Part shown: one piece after another, positions 24,043 to 34,239 of the stretch
Position numbering within the stretch: position 1 is the first letter of the stretch
Layout of the letters: every line of letters begins with the position of its first letter
From: Melieria omissa
Lineage: Eukaryota; Arthropoda; Insecta; Diptera; Ulidiidae
Direction of reading: 5' to 3'
NCBI GenBank assembly: GCA_963971225.1
Contig: OZ020269.1
Location: 95,724,540 to 95,788,539 of the forward strand
Length of the DNA: 64,000 nucleotides
The notes under the pieces: model-generated
Database searches by the model: none
What the model saw: only the letters and a program-made list of their open reading frames with translations
What the model was told of the DNA's origin: nothing
Position numbers and translations under genes: made by a program

Positions 24043-24305
24043 ATAAAACCCCTGACCCGAGTAATAACCTCCTCTACGATTCTCTCTCCAGGAAGATCCG
24101 GAGGAGGTAGGAACCTTAATCTTGTCCTCAACTCTCCTCCCTATCCTTTCCCTTTTCTTACCCTCCCCATAGGCAAAATAAAACCCCTGGCCCGAGTAAT
24201 AACGTCCTCGACTATTCGCTCTCCAGGCAGTTCCAGGGGAGTTAGGACTCTTAATCTGGTTTTTAACTCTGCTGCCCTATTCTTTCCCTTCTCTGACCCT
24301 CCCTC
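24043..24305. repeat. Tandem duplication, 135-bp unit, two copies
   Basis: ATAAAACCCCTGNCCCGAGT begins both copies, at 24043 and 24178. Each continues with CTCTCCAGG and CTTAATCTNG in the same order. The unit length is a multiple of three, so frames on both strands (24025-24315 plus, 24141-24389 minus) run through it as repeats. An acidic minus-strand stretch (TEEDDYDDN) lies just right of the array. A retroelement gag or spacer origin is possible; no domain is visible. Confidence 0.8.
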
Positions 24306-24672
24306 ATGGCCATAGTACAATGGTCCAAATGGACTGTGTGCCTTCCTGTCCATCCTCACATTATCATCATAATCATCCTCTTCCGTCAAGGCGTTCTCAT
24401 CTCTATCTATATTTAGTTTAAAATGTAGTTCAATTTACAATTGAAGACAGGAGCCTCACAATCTCATCTCACAAGGATATCTAAAGTTTATAAAACTTGG
24501 AAGCATCGTTGTAATGTAGTTTCCGCCGTGGAAATAAGCTACTCAGTATCACAAATGTCTTTCTCTGGGTACCATCAATACTACTTACTTACTTAACTGG
24601 CCTAAACAACCCGATACCGGGTTACGGTCTGCCGTAAAAGCTCTCTCCAGACGCCTCTTCTTTGCGCCTTCT

Positions 24673-24776
24673 CCAGTTGATCACACCAAGAGATGATAGG
24701 GCCTCCTCAACTTGGTGCTTCCAGTTGTTCACACCAAGAGATGATAGGGCCTCCTCAACTTGGTGCTTCCACCGGA
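24673..24776. repeat. Tandem duplication, 48-bp unit, two copies
   Basis: TCACACCAAGAGATGATAGG begins at 24681 and again at 24729. The two 48-bp copies are nearly identical, so the duplication is recent relative to its surroundings. The preceding sequence from about 24590 looks like a repeat tail; its family is unknown. Confidence 0.9.
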
Positions 24777-25043
24777 GACATGGCCTCTGTCTTCGCCATC
24801 GACATCCAACTAATTACCGCATCGAACACCTTTTTCGCCAAATACCATCAATATTATATCTTATTACAAAGATATAGAAAGCTTCTTGCTTGGACCATCC
24901 ACATATGGAAGATGCTCCCTGCACACTTTCCTTGACAACGTACAACTTTAACAGGTGACTCACAAGTATCGAATTCCCATATTCTATAAGGTTTTAGTTA
25001 GTTAGGTTGTTCATGTAGAACCAATACGAGGGACAGATCTTAT

Positions 25044-25341
25044 TTAAGCCCTTGACGTATTTCCACGAGTCTGACTCGTGGTACAATTTTTGTGCCAAAC
25101 ATGATTATCACGAGTCTGACTCGTGGTACAATTTCTGTGCCTAACATGATTATCACGAGTCTGACTCGTGGTACAATTTCTGTGCCTAACATGATTAACA
25201 CGAGTCTGACTCGTGGTCAGTGTTGTTTTTTAGAAAAATTAAACTGGGCATTTCAATTTTTTAAATCGGGCATTTGCCCGGGCAGTGAGCGAACAGTTGG
25301 AAACGAATTTCTTTGCGCTAACTGATACGTCAAGGGGTTAA
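25044..25341. mobile_element. TTAA-ended MITE carrying a palindromic minisatellite
   Basis: The ends TTAAGCCCTTGACGTAT (25044) and, reversed, TTAACCCCTTGACGTAT (25341) are 17-base inverted repeats with one mismatch, including TTAA target sequences. The terminal sequence differs from the CCCTTTCG elements elsewhere in the window but has the same TTAA-CCC layout. The left half holds four 45-bp tandem units, listed separately. The right half has a CGGGCATTTGCCCG hairpin near 25267. Confidence 0.8.
25064..25215. repeat. Four tandem 45-bp units, each with a 17-bp palindrome
   Basis: CACGAGTCTGACTCGTG, a perfect inverted repeat with 8-base arms and a single central base, starts at 25064, 25109, 25154 and 25199, exactly 45 bp apart. 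The intervening 28 bases (GTACAATTTCTGTGCC and so on) are almost identical too. The plus-strand frame at 25092-25325 repeats every 15 residues only because the unit is a multiple of three. Confidence 0.95.
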
Positions 25342-25498
25342 TAGAAAGCAAACCGACCATATTAACTATCGTCCCTGTTCTATCCGTTGGACCTTAAAAA
25401 ATCGTCTTTAAAAGTGCAAGACAGATGGATGAACGAAGGTGGCTATCGATTTCCTTTCCTGTCGTAGACTGCTTCGATAGTTCTTTTCGCTCGTTACC

Positions 25499-25685
25499 GA
25501 CCGCCTCGATAGTTCAACGGGTAGTGAGTGCTGAATTTCGACACCAGAGGCTCTAGGTTCGATTCCCAGCTCAAGCTGGTTAAACACTCGTGTACTTCTA
25601 ACGCTATCCACATGAAGCAGATGAGGATTCTAAGAAATGCACAGTGCGCACTTGACAAGCTATGGTAAAACCTCATAGTGTAAGA
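25499..25685 (+). mobile_element. SINE, first family, 5' part
   Basis: The tRNA-like head is complete (GGTTCGATTCCCAGCTCAAG near 25556 contains the B box). The body continues through CATGAAGCAGATGAG before diverging. A run of GTAGGTAGGT and a minus-strand LINE tail follow, and a tail of this SINE family reappears at 26068. Confidence 0.75.
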
Positions 25686-25689
25686 GATG

Positions 25690-26010
25690 TTAGGTAGGTA
25701 GGTAAGTTAAGTGGCCGCCTCAAGGGCATCACTTGTGGCTTTAATGAATTTGTTAAGATTTCTTGGGGGCATCTTCTCTAGATCTGCTAAACAGCGGAAG
25801 AAGTGATGTCCCAAGAGACGTAGGCGTGTTCTTACAAGCACCGGACATTCACAGAGGAAGTGCTCAACAGTTTCCTCACTGTCTTCGTTTTTACAGCTTC
25901 TGTAGAAGTCATTGTACAGCAGGCCTAGTCTTCTGGCGTGTTGACCGATGAGGCAGTGTCGAGGTATGATTGCTACGACAATCCCTATGGAGGGTTTGTT
26001 TACCAGGATC
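25690..26010 (-). pseudogene. LINE ORF2 C-terminal remnant (HCLIGQHARRLG type)
   Basis: The minus strand reads PRHCLIGQHARRLGLLYNDF, then YRSCKNEDSEETVEHFLCEC, then LRLLGHHFFRCLADLEK, and stops near 25700. The C-x2-C-like pair followed by H-x3-C is the knuckle found downstream of RNase H in these LINEs. The reading frame is open across roughly 95 residues, unusually well preserved for this window. A short (ACCTA)n-like 3' tail follows on the minus strand at about 25686-25700. Confidence 0.85.
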
Positions 26011-26067
26011 AGGTCGGTTGCTGGTATCTTCTTGGAGACAACTAGTGTTTGCTCTACGACGATAAAT

Positions 26068-26195
26068 GGTAAGAGGTGTTACATATTTTGAAAAATTTGC
26101 ACATTTCAAACGGTTGGAACTTGAGGCATCACAATGGATCATATGTAGGTCTTAGTGTGTCTCATAGGGAGGTAGTCACCCTTACCTAACCTAAT
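26068..26195 (+). mobile_element. 3' tail of the first SINE family (or of its LINE partner)
   Basis: GTTACATATTTTGAAAAAT, AAACGG, ATCACAATGGA, TTAGTGTGTCTC and a terminal ACCTAACCTAA follow the order seen in the SINEs at 11016 and, reversed, 39939. There is no tRNA head directly upstream. It may be the tail of the copy that begins at 25499, split by the LINE remnant. Confidence 0.65.
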
Positions 26196-27551
26196 CTATT
26201 CTTGGGACCCACTAATTTGCCTTTAAAATTACAGTTCCCTTTGTTCTTCTGTTCCCAAAAACTGTAGTAACTTTAACATTAACACTAAAATACTCAACCA
26301 ATCCAACCTTCCATAAATGCCCTCTTCCTCCTTAAACAATATTTTTGTTTGTCAACGTACTACAAATAATTTATGATACTCGCAAACAGTTGACCTACTA
26401 TTTACGGAATACTCAGTAACAGTCGAGTGACTTTAACTCCAAATCGATTTAGGTCAAGAAGTTACGCTAAATTAATGCATCGCTTAAATTGAAGGCACAC
26501 ATTCGCGGGTCCCTACATGAGCATAAATACTCAAAAAGCCAATGATTTTTATTCAAATTCAACCATTGACATTTCTCTTTAGCAAATCGATAAATTGATT
26601 CCATTAAATTATGAGAAACGCACAAAATGCCGCCAGTCTCTACAAGCTTTAGGCCATTTTTAATATGCAAAACACGTAAACGGGAATTGCCGCACAAATG
26701 ACCGACCGACTCGAGTTGTATGCTGCATTGTCAATTAAATGTAAACAAAACGAATTTACGCAAACAAAGCACACACATAGATTTTACATTTTACATTAAC
26801 ATTTTATAGGTTTATCGACGTCAAGTGAAAGAATACACAACGAACAACTGAATAATTTGGCCAGAATTTCGAGCAAACTGAAAACCAAACAAACGAATGC
26901 AACAATGGGCGACAGGGCCGGAATAGGCCGCATTGCCTGTGGCAGCCGCAAAAGTGGCCGAAAACCAGCAGCTGCGTGTGGCCAAAAATTTCACGCTCTC
27001 TCGCCGAAATATCTTTGGAAATTAAGATATTTTTCTTGTTGTTGTGCTTATCATTTTTATGAGGGTTGCGTTGCTTTGTTGCTTGTTTTTGTATTATTTG
27101 TTTCTGGTGTTTCTTATTTCGTCGACTTTCGTCGTTTCACAGTAGTGAGCTGAAAGATTGACGGATGGGATTTGTCGATAGCGCACAAGTGGTAGAAATT
27201 TTGATTGATTAATGAACGGTCATGGATATTCGTATTTGTGCGTATAGGCAGCGACTACTGTCAGAGTGTTTGGCATGCAGCAAGCAGCCCATGTCGGAAG
27301 TTGAGTGATTCGGTAATAACACAGCGGAGAGGTGCCAAGTGAGTGGAGTGTCTACAAAATTAGAGAAAGAAACGATATGGAAAAAGAAGAAATGTTTTAA
27401 AGCTGCAGTGTGTGTACTTTAATGACCCACAGCTGTCAGTTAAAGAAGGCAGATAAATCTTTGGTTAGCTATTTAAATGCAATCAGGCATACACAGCTAA
27501 TTTGCACACGTTACCAGGTAAAAGTCATAACATTGTAACTAACGAATTGGA
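26196..27551. other. Host-like spacer
   Basis: No transposon ends were recognised. The plus-strand frame at 26857-27153 (98 codons) has no known domain. A possible splice donor (CCAG|GTAAAAGT) lies near 27518 just before the low-complexity block; by itself it is weak evidence. Confidence 0.3.
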
Positions 27552-29005
27552 ATAAAACTAATAAATAAATACATAATAAATACATAAATAAAAAATAAAT
27601 AAGTTAATAAATATAAAAAAAATAAATAAATAAATAATTAAAAAATAATAAATAAATAGAAAAAATTAATAAATAAAATAAATAAAAAAAAATATTAATA
27701 AATACATAAATAAATGAATACAAAAATAGAAAACTAAATAAATAAAAAAATAAACAAACAAATAAATAAATAATTCATTATGTTTATTAATTAATTAATT
27801 AAAAATTAATTAAAAAATAATTAATAAATAAAAAAATTTATAAATAAAATAAATAAATAAATAAATGAATAAATAAATCAATAAATAAAAAATTATTAAT
27901 AAATAAATAAAAAATAAATTAGTTAATTAAGTAATTAAAAAATAATAAAAAAATAAAAATAAAAAAAATAAAGAAATAAATGAATAAATAAATAAATAAA
28001 TACAAAAATAAATAAATACATAAATAAATGAATAAAAATAAATAAATCAATAAATATAAAAATTATTAAACAAATAAATTAATTTAATTAACAACTTAAA
28101 AAATAATAAATAAATAAAAAAATTAATAAATAAAATAAATAAATAATTAAGAAATAAATAAATAAATCAATAAATAAAAACACATTAATAAATAAATAAA
28201 AAAATAAATAAATTAGTTAATTAATTAATTAAAAAATAATAAAAAAAATAGAAATACAAAAAAATTAAGAAATATATGAATAAATAAATAAAAAATAAAT
28301 ACAAAAATAAATAAATACATAAATAAATGAATAAAAAAATAGAAAAATAAATAAATATAAAAATTAATAAACAAATAAATTAATTTAATTAACTAATTAA
28401 AAAATAATAAATAAATCAAAAAATGAATAAATAAAAACATAAGATAAATAAATAAATAATTAAAGAAATAAATTAAAAAATAAATAAATAAAAAATAAAT
28501 TAAAAAACATAAATAAATTACTAATTAAGTAATTAATTAATATATAAATAAATAAATAAATAAATAAACAAATAATTAAAAAAATAAATCAATAAATAAA
28601 TAAATCAATTAATTAATTAACTAAAAAATAATAAATAAATAAAAAAATGAATAAATAAAAAAATAAATAATTAATGAAATAAATAAATTAACATGAATAT
28701 GTAAATAAATAAAAAATAAAAATAAATAAATAAATAATAATTTATTAACAAAAAAATAAATAAGTAAAAAAATTAATAAATAAAAAAAAATAATAAATAA
28801 AAAAATTAATAAATAAAAAAAATAAATAATTAAAGAAATAAATAGATAATTAAAAAAGAAATTAAAAAAACATAAATATATAAATAAATAAAAAAATAAA
28901 TAAATAAATTAAAAAATAAAAAAATAAATTAATAATAAATTAATAAATAAAAAAATTAATTAATAAATAAATAATAAATTAACAAATAAATTAATATATT
29001 TGTTC
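27552..29005. repeat. 1.45-kb TAAA/TAAATAAA low-complexity block
   Basis: The plus strand is almost entirely A and T with rare C or G, built from AAAT, TAAATA and TTAATTAA phrases. No exact long period is maintained. Longer sub-blocks such as AAATACATAAATAAATGAAT recur at about 27700, 28015 and 28310, hinting at an older higher-order repeat of roughly 300 bp. Confidence 0.95.
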
Positions 29006-30499
29006 ATGAATAAACTGACTTTTTTCGAATTGTTGGCGGATTATTTTTAATAAAAATTTCTAAATATTCCAAAGTTTTTTTTATTAGAATTTTTTAGTTC
29101 GAAATCACAGTTTTTTCAAATACTTCAGTTAAATATTAAGCTCCCTCTACTACTAACTACTCGTAGTTATATTCGAAACTAAAAAAAAATCGATAGTCGA
29201 TAGTCAAAACTTCACCCTTGACTAGGCGACCAAACAATTCCCACAGCTTTCCCAATTCTAATTTCATATGGTATGTTAATATGTACACATAAGACTGTCT
29301 ATATATGTGTTTAGACTGTCCATATGTTTTCATTAATATGTTTGGTTGATTTGTTTGTTAATTGGTTGTTAAATATTTACTCAGTGCTAATGTTCTTAAA
29401 GCTTAAGCATTCTTGTTTTTTTTGTAATACTGTTAACATGTTTGTACAGCAGTCATGGCGACATATATATAACCCCCTGCAGACATTGTTTATATGTTAT
29501 TCTTGTCTATAGTAATTTCACTTTGGGTCTTAATGACTTATGCGAAATAAAAACACCTAATAGAAGCTTGAATTTGAAAATAGTTTCGCTTTGTTTTTAA
29601 AACAAAAACACTTATATTATTTATTAAACTTTGACATGTCTTGTTGTCAGACACTAAGATCGATCAAGGAATTTCTTTCTAGAAAAAGATTCGTGAAATA
29701 TAGAACAACAATGCTCATCAACTGATCTGCAGCAGTGGGAGAAGTCAGGCAATTGAGTTAAACCCATTGCTGCCTAATGAGTAAAAATTTACCCATGAAA
29801 ATTGACTTTTTAAAAAAATCACAGAAAAGTTCGTGGCAGAGATATCTCAAAATCATTGATAGGGATGGTTGGGATAAAGATGGAACTACCTTAGTTTAGT
29901 GAAGGTCACCCTGAAATTCGGTCATCTAGCTAGAGTTATCAGACCCAAAAATTGTGAATTTTCCAGAGGTGGAAAATGTGGCGAAACGTAGTGGCCCAGA
30001 ACCTCACAAAAATCTGCTTCCTAGATCACCTGTAAACAATACTTCTTTTGTTCACGTGTTTAGCTGATCATGGGTACAAAATACTCAATGAATATCTCAG
30101 CAACATGCAGAGATAAAAATTTGTTTCTGATCATTCTGGGTCAATTCCAGGTCGTGTATGACATTTTATCAAAATCGTATGGACGGAACTGGTACCCGGC
30201 TTTAATGGGTTATCTGAGCTTTCAACTCCAGATGCCAGAATTAAAATGAAGTTTCATAGAGGGATTGGTGTATGTACCAATTTTGATCCAAAGCCAAGAA
30301 AATACAAACTTTCTGGGCTCCATTCCTGCAACAGTTTAACTGATCATTTTTCTTTCTTTGGTGGGCTTCCAGTGCCTTAAAAATAGGAATGAATAATATT
30401 TATTGGGTCAATGGTCACCATTTGAATCACAAGTGAGCCAGTAATAGGTTCACATCTCTGCTTATGTACAAAACGAAGAGATATTTTCGAAGCTTTTAA
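29006..30499. other. Spacer, no gene seen
   Basis: The small plus-strand frame at 29324-29512 has no known domain. A TTAAACCCATTGCTGCC phrase near 29758 resembles the start of a TTAA-ended element, but no partner end was found. Confidence 0.3.
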
Positions 30500-30652
30500 C
30501 CAGCCCTCATAGTTCAGCGAGTAGCGAGCTGGCTTCATTCACCAGAGTCCCTAGGTTCGATTCCTAGTTCGGGCGTGGTGTGAAAGAAAATTGAAAATTG
30601 TCAAAAACCGCCCTTCAGATTCGATTCATCCGCTTGAAGTGTGTGTTGCAAG

Positions 30653-31058
30653 CAGTGTTACCACTTTAAAAATTTTTTTCCGACTAAACTTCCAACCAAA
30701 TCAGAGACCAACCGACCAAATTAAAATTAAAAATTTTTTAAATAATTTTTTAAATGGCATTTTATTTTTTTAAGTACCGACCAAATTAAAAATTTGCTAT
30801 ATTTTTTAATTCATATTTTAATTATAGTTTTATTTTTTTAACCCTTTCCGACATGAAAATAAAACCGGTCTGTATGAATTGTATGGGCTGCAGTCCAATA
30901 TATTGGACATTGTGACTGAAAGGGTTAAGTAAATTTTGTGTAATAATGAAAAGATTTTCATATCACAAAACGGTCCGAAATTTTTTTAAGTAAAACAGCG
31001 TACCAAAGTAAACAAATCTGACCAATTGTGGTCCGAAAAGACCAAAGCGGCAACCCTT
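30653..31058. mobile_element. hAT-like MITE inserted in a SINE
   Basis: The left end reads CAGTGTTACCACTTT and the right end, reversed, AAGGGTTGCCGCTTT, matching at 12 of 15 positions. CAGTG-type starts are typical of hAT elements. The 8-bp flanks, GTTGCAAG at 30645-30652 and GTTGTAAC at 31059-31066, match at six positions, as expected of an aged 8-bp target duplication. The interior is AT-rich and non-coding, and is itself interrupted at 30838-30928. Confidence 0.7.
30838..30928. mobile_element. TTAA-ended mini-element, 91 bp, nested in the MITE
   Basis: TTAACCCTTTC stands at the left and, reversed, at the right end, with TTAA target sequence on both sides. A GTCCAATATATTGGAC palindrome lies inside at about 30893-30908. 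It is the shortest convincing member of the TTAA-ended group in this window. Confidence 0.7.
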
Positions 31059-31165
31059 GTTGTAACACATGTTGAACAGTGTTGCCTACACATTTCAGGG
31101 TGGAATATGTGGTATCACAACGGTTCCATATGGAGGCCTAAGTGTGTCTCCTGCCTATCTTGAAA

Positions 31166-31865
31166 GATACGATTAGCGGCTGTTATTGAAATTTGATGCT
31201 CACAATGCGAGCTTCAGAATTTGTTCAAAACTAACTACAAGTGACTTTCATTTCGATATGAACTCACCCTCTAATTTATATTGTGCCACATATGACCTTA
31301 AATGGGACAAGAGTTAAAGCTGTCTGCTTTTAGTCCAACACATACATTTTTGACTACTTCCATCGAGTCGCATTTTGAATGAGTGTTGACTTCATGTCAA
31401 ATGTGCACATTTAGAAATTTATGCATCATGTATGTTTATTCTATATATAAATTCTATATAGGCACATGATAGCCAACGATGAGTGTACATTTATTGTTGC
31501 TTGATTTGATGTATATTTACACTGCTCGAGTTTTCATCGACACGTCGAACACGAACTCGTTTCCTGTTGTCGAACCTGAAATCTTGTTATGGCGATACAT
31601 TTTTCCTTCTAATGCTGCCAAGCGAAAACACAAACACATTCTTACATACATACATGTTATGAATGTATGCATGATGTTATGTACATATGTGTAAATGTAT
31701 TTTTTTCGCTGTCAACATTTTCCAAAGCAATTTCCATGTGCCACTTTTAGCGCAATTTCCACAGCTGCCCTTGGGATCATTGCACGTAATTTCCAGGCTG
31801 TCACTTGGCATCTTGTAAGTTTTTTGTCTTGCTTGCTTAATTTTTTATCTTGTCATGGTGTTGCA

Positions 31866-31896
<31 letters not shown>

Positions 31897-33229
31897 GCTG
31901 GTTTTGTGTTATGTTACGCCATTCAAATACAGCCGGCTTAACATTCAGCCGCGCCAACTGTTGCGGCTGCATGTTGCACGACCAGAGTCTCCCACCGCCG
32001 CCGCCGCCTGTCGCTGCGGCCGTTCTACTTAGTGCATGCAGACTACTTGCACGCCCCAACTACCGGGAAGCAGCAGCAGCCAGTCCGCCAGCCAGCAGCC
32101 AGTCGAGCGGGCACACTCTGTGTTTGCACCTTTTGAATATTGCGGTCGCACCACCGCAGCGAGTTCATTGAATTCTGGCCGCTGCCGTTGCTACTCTCAT
32201 AAATAATTCTCCAAAACAGGTTCCCGGTTTGGTGGCCCCGCTTTGGAGTGCTTTTCCCGGTCTCAGACTCGCCGCTGTACGCGCCGCCGACTTTATCTTA
32301 CACACCAAATACTTTTTTCTTTGCTCAATTTTTTTTCTCATTTTTTTTTTACTTTTTCCACTGCTTTCTTGATTATTCTAAAACAATCCGGCGCAACAAC
32401 GTTGGCGTGTCAGTGTCAGTGTCAGCAGCGCTTTTGCGCATGCGGAGAATGCGGCAGTGGCTGCTTTTGTTGGGAATTTATTGAAGCCACATTCAATGCC
32501 ATCGGCTCGCATCGAATGTGCGCCCAACTCGTATTGAATTTCTCCAACTTTATGCCACTTTGGTTGTGCTGTGTTTGCATTGTTCTTGTACTGGCGGCGG
32601 TTGTTGTGTTTTTTCGTTGTTGTTATTGTTGTTGTTGCTGGTGATGCTGTTCTTGGCCTTGTTCCAAGTAATAGATAGTTTGTGGTTTTCGGGATCAACC
32701 GGCGTGTTGCCACTTTGTATTCATTCGTTTGTTTTGTATATCTTTGCGCGCTGGTTCTGGTTGTTGTTGCCATTTCGGGAGCGCATCGTGTAATATTGAA
32801 AGCAGAAAATTGTATCGTTGCCCGCAGTGGCGAGATGCGAATGACGATTGCATTCCGAATTTCCGCAAAACATATCACATTGCCAATACGAGGCGCTGCA
32901 TTCGACTTTGTGGTGAATTGTCGTTCGTTGTCAGCGTACAAGCGCGCAACTAATTCTTTATGGTGCATTGACTTTTTGCATTCAAGTTTAACATTTTAAG
33001 CTGTCAGCTTTGTCAGGGATATGTTCAGCGTTTTGTAGTATTTTTTGAAAAAATTATTTCTTGTACAAACGTTTATGTATGGAGTAAATATAGACAGGTA
33101 AGAGTATTGAAATGTGTCCAAACTGACAATTTTTATTTTAAAAATATTGATGTTTGTATTAAAACGTGACTTATGAGAGATTTAGCTTTATGAAGTTAAT
33201 CGGGTCCATATCATCCATAAGGGGTTAAG
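31166..33229. other. Host-like, GC-richer segment; candidate regulatory or exonic DNA
   Basis: A TTG run at about 31868-31900 and GTT runs at 32600-32640 produce long but low-complexity frames (31695-32171 and 32243-32644 plus). The minus-strand frame 32378-32968 spans 196 codons with a Thr/Ala-rich, polar product and no recognisable domain. No transposon ends were found between 31200 and 33200. A host exon cannot be excluded but is unsupported. Confidence 0.3.
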
Positions 33230-34112
33230 GGTCCTGCTACATGGATTTCAATTTCTTCGTATGTGATAGTAAGTGAGGAATATTTTCTTCCTCCTCCTTG
33301 TCCAAACAGCTGCGACAGAAATCGTTCGAAAACAGCCCCATCCATCCATTGCGTGGGTGCCGATGAGGCAGTGACCCGTAAGGACACCGATCATGGTTCT
33401 GACCTGGGCTCTGTTTAATGAGAGGAGTTCTTTAGAACGTCGACGGTTTAAGGTTGGCCAAAGTTGGCGCAAAAGGAGGCTTGTATTGCCTTCAACCCAT
33501 CTTTAATTTGTTTAACGAAGCTTACATGTTAAAAGAGGGACTCCGAGCTTGGTCATCTCAGCGTAACTGCTCAGTAGTACCGTCTCTCGCGAGTAGTACC
33601 GTCCGCTTTACAGTTCCCTAGAATATCCCTGTGACCTGGACCCCAGCATAGGCGAATTTGAAGTTGCTTAGCAGTCTCGTAGAGAGATTTACTGCAGCTA
33701 AAAACAGTCTTTGATGTTATTTTGACCAGAGTTGATCCAGAGCTCTAAAAGCTGATTGGCTGTCTGATAGTATCAAGATACCAGTCGCCGATATCCTGTT
33801 TACCCTGAGCCAATCGGAGGCTGTGCAGATTGCTGTGATCTCAGCCTGGAAGACACTACGGTAATCTGGCAGCCGGAGCTTTAAGTTAGGGTTTAATCCT
33901 TCTGAGTGGATACTACAGCCCACCTGACCAAGCAGTTTCGATCCATCTGTATAAATATGGACATCACTGCTGGCAGTGGGCACACCCAGCTCCCATTCGG
34001 CTCTAGATGGGATTACAATCTGATAGTCCTTATCAAAGGACAAAGCAAATTGGATGGCAAGAAAGTGATTTATGCTTTCTAGAGTTGAAGAAAACGAATA
34101 AGTTTTAATCAA
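33230..34112 (-). pseudogene. LINE ORF2 remnant: RNase H and C-terminal knuckle
   Basis: On the minus strand from 34112: a linker with IPSRAEWELG, then the RNase H N-terminus IYTDGSKLLGQVG (first catalytic Asp in TDGS), RSVFQAEITAI (Glu), and ILILSDSQSAFRALD (DSQ). A broken stretch with VPGH-like sequence follows near 33620. Then comes ELLSLNRAQVRTMIGVLTGH with CLIGTHA and a damaged Cys-rich knuckle around 33300. Stops or frameshifts separate the pieces. It lies immediately downstream of, and in the same orientation as, another LINE fragment. Confidence 0.85.
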
Positions 34113-34239
34113 TTATGTTTTCCATTTTATACAATGATCCTTTGCCATCTTTCTGGTTACTCCATGATTACACGCTGAGAGAACTTCTAATCCTTATCAA
34201 CTGGATTTTGGGGAAAAATGCATAAGGGATCACAATGGA

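Larger units (their letters stand above)
30500..31165 (+). mobile_element. SINE, first family, interrupted by a hAT-like MITE
   Basis: The head (30500-30575) has the B box GGTTCGATTCCTAG. The body reaches 30652. The second half resumes at 31059 with GTAACACATGTTGAA, GTATCACAACGG and CCTAAGTGTGTCTC, the family's tail. The 406-bp insertion between them is listed separately. Confidence 0.75.

Noticed and set aside
25064..25215. CRISPR-like array (repeat plus spacer)
   Set aside because: The spacers are nearly identical to each other, the array lies within a TTAA-ended transposon, and the genome is a fly.
31695..32171. 158-codon open frame on the plus strand
   Set aside because: It contains a long Cys run from (TTG)n and a Pro run from (CCG)n, with no domain and no start or splice context.
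32378..32968. 196-codon open frame on the minus strand, the second longest in the window
   Set aside because: Thr/Ala/Asn-rich composition reflects complemented GTT runs; I recognise no motif. Kept only as a remark in the spacer entry.
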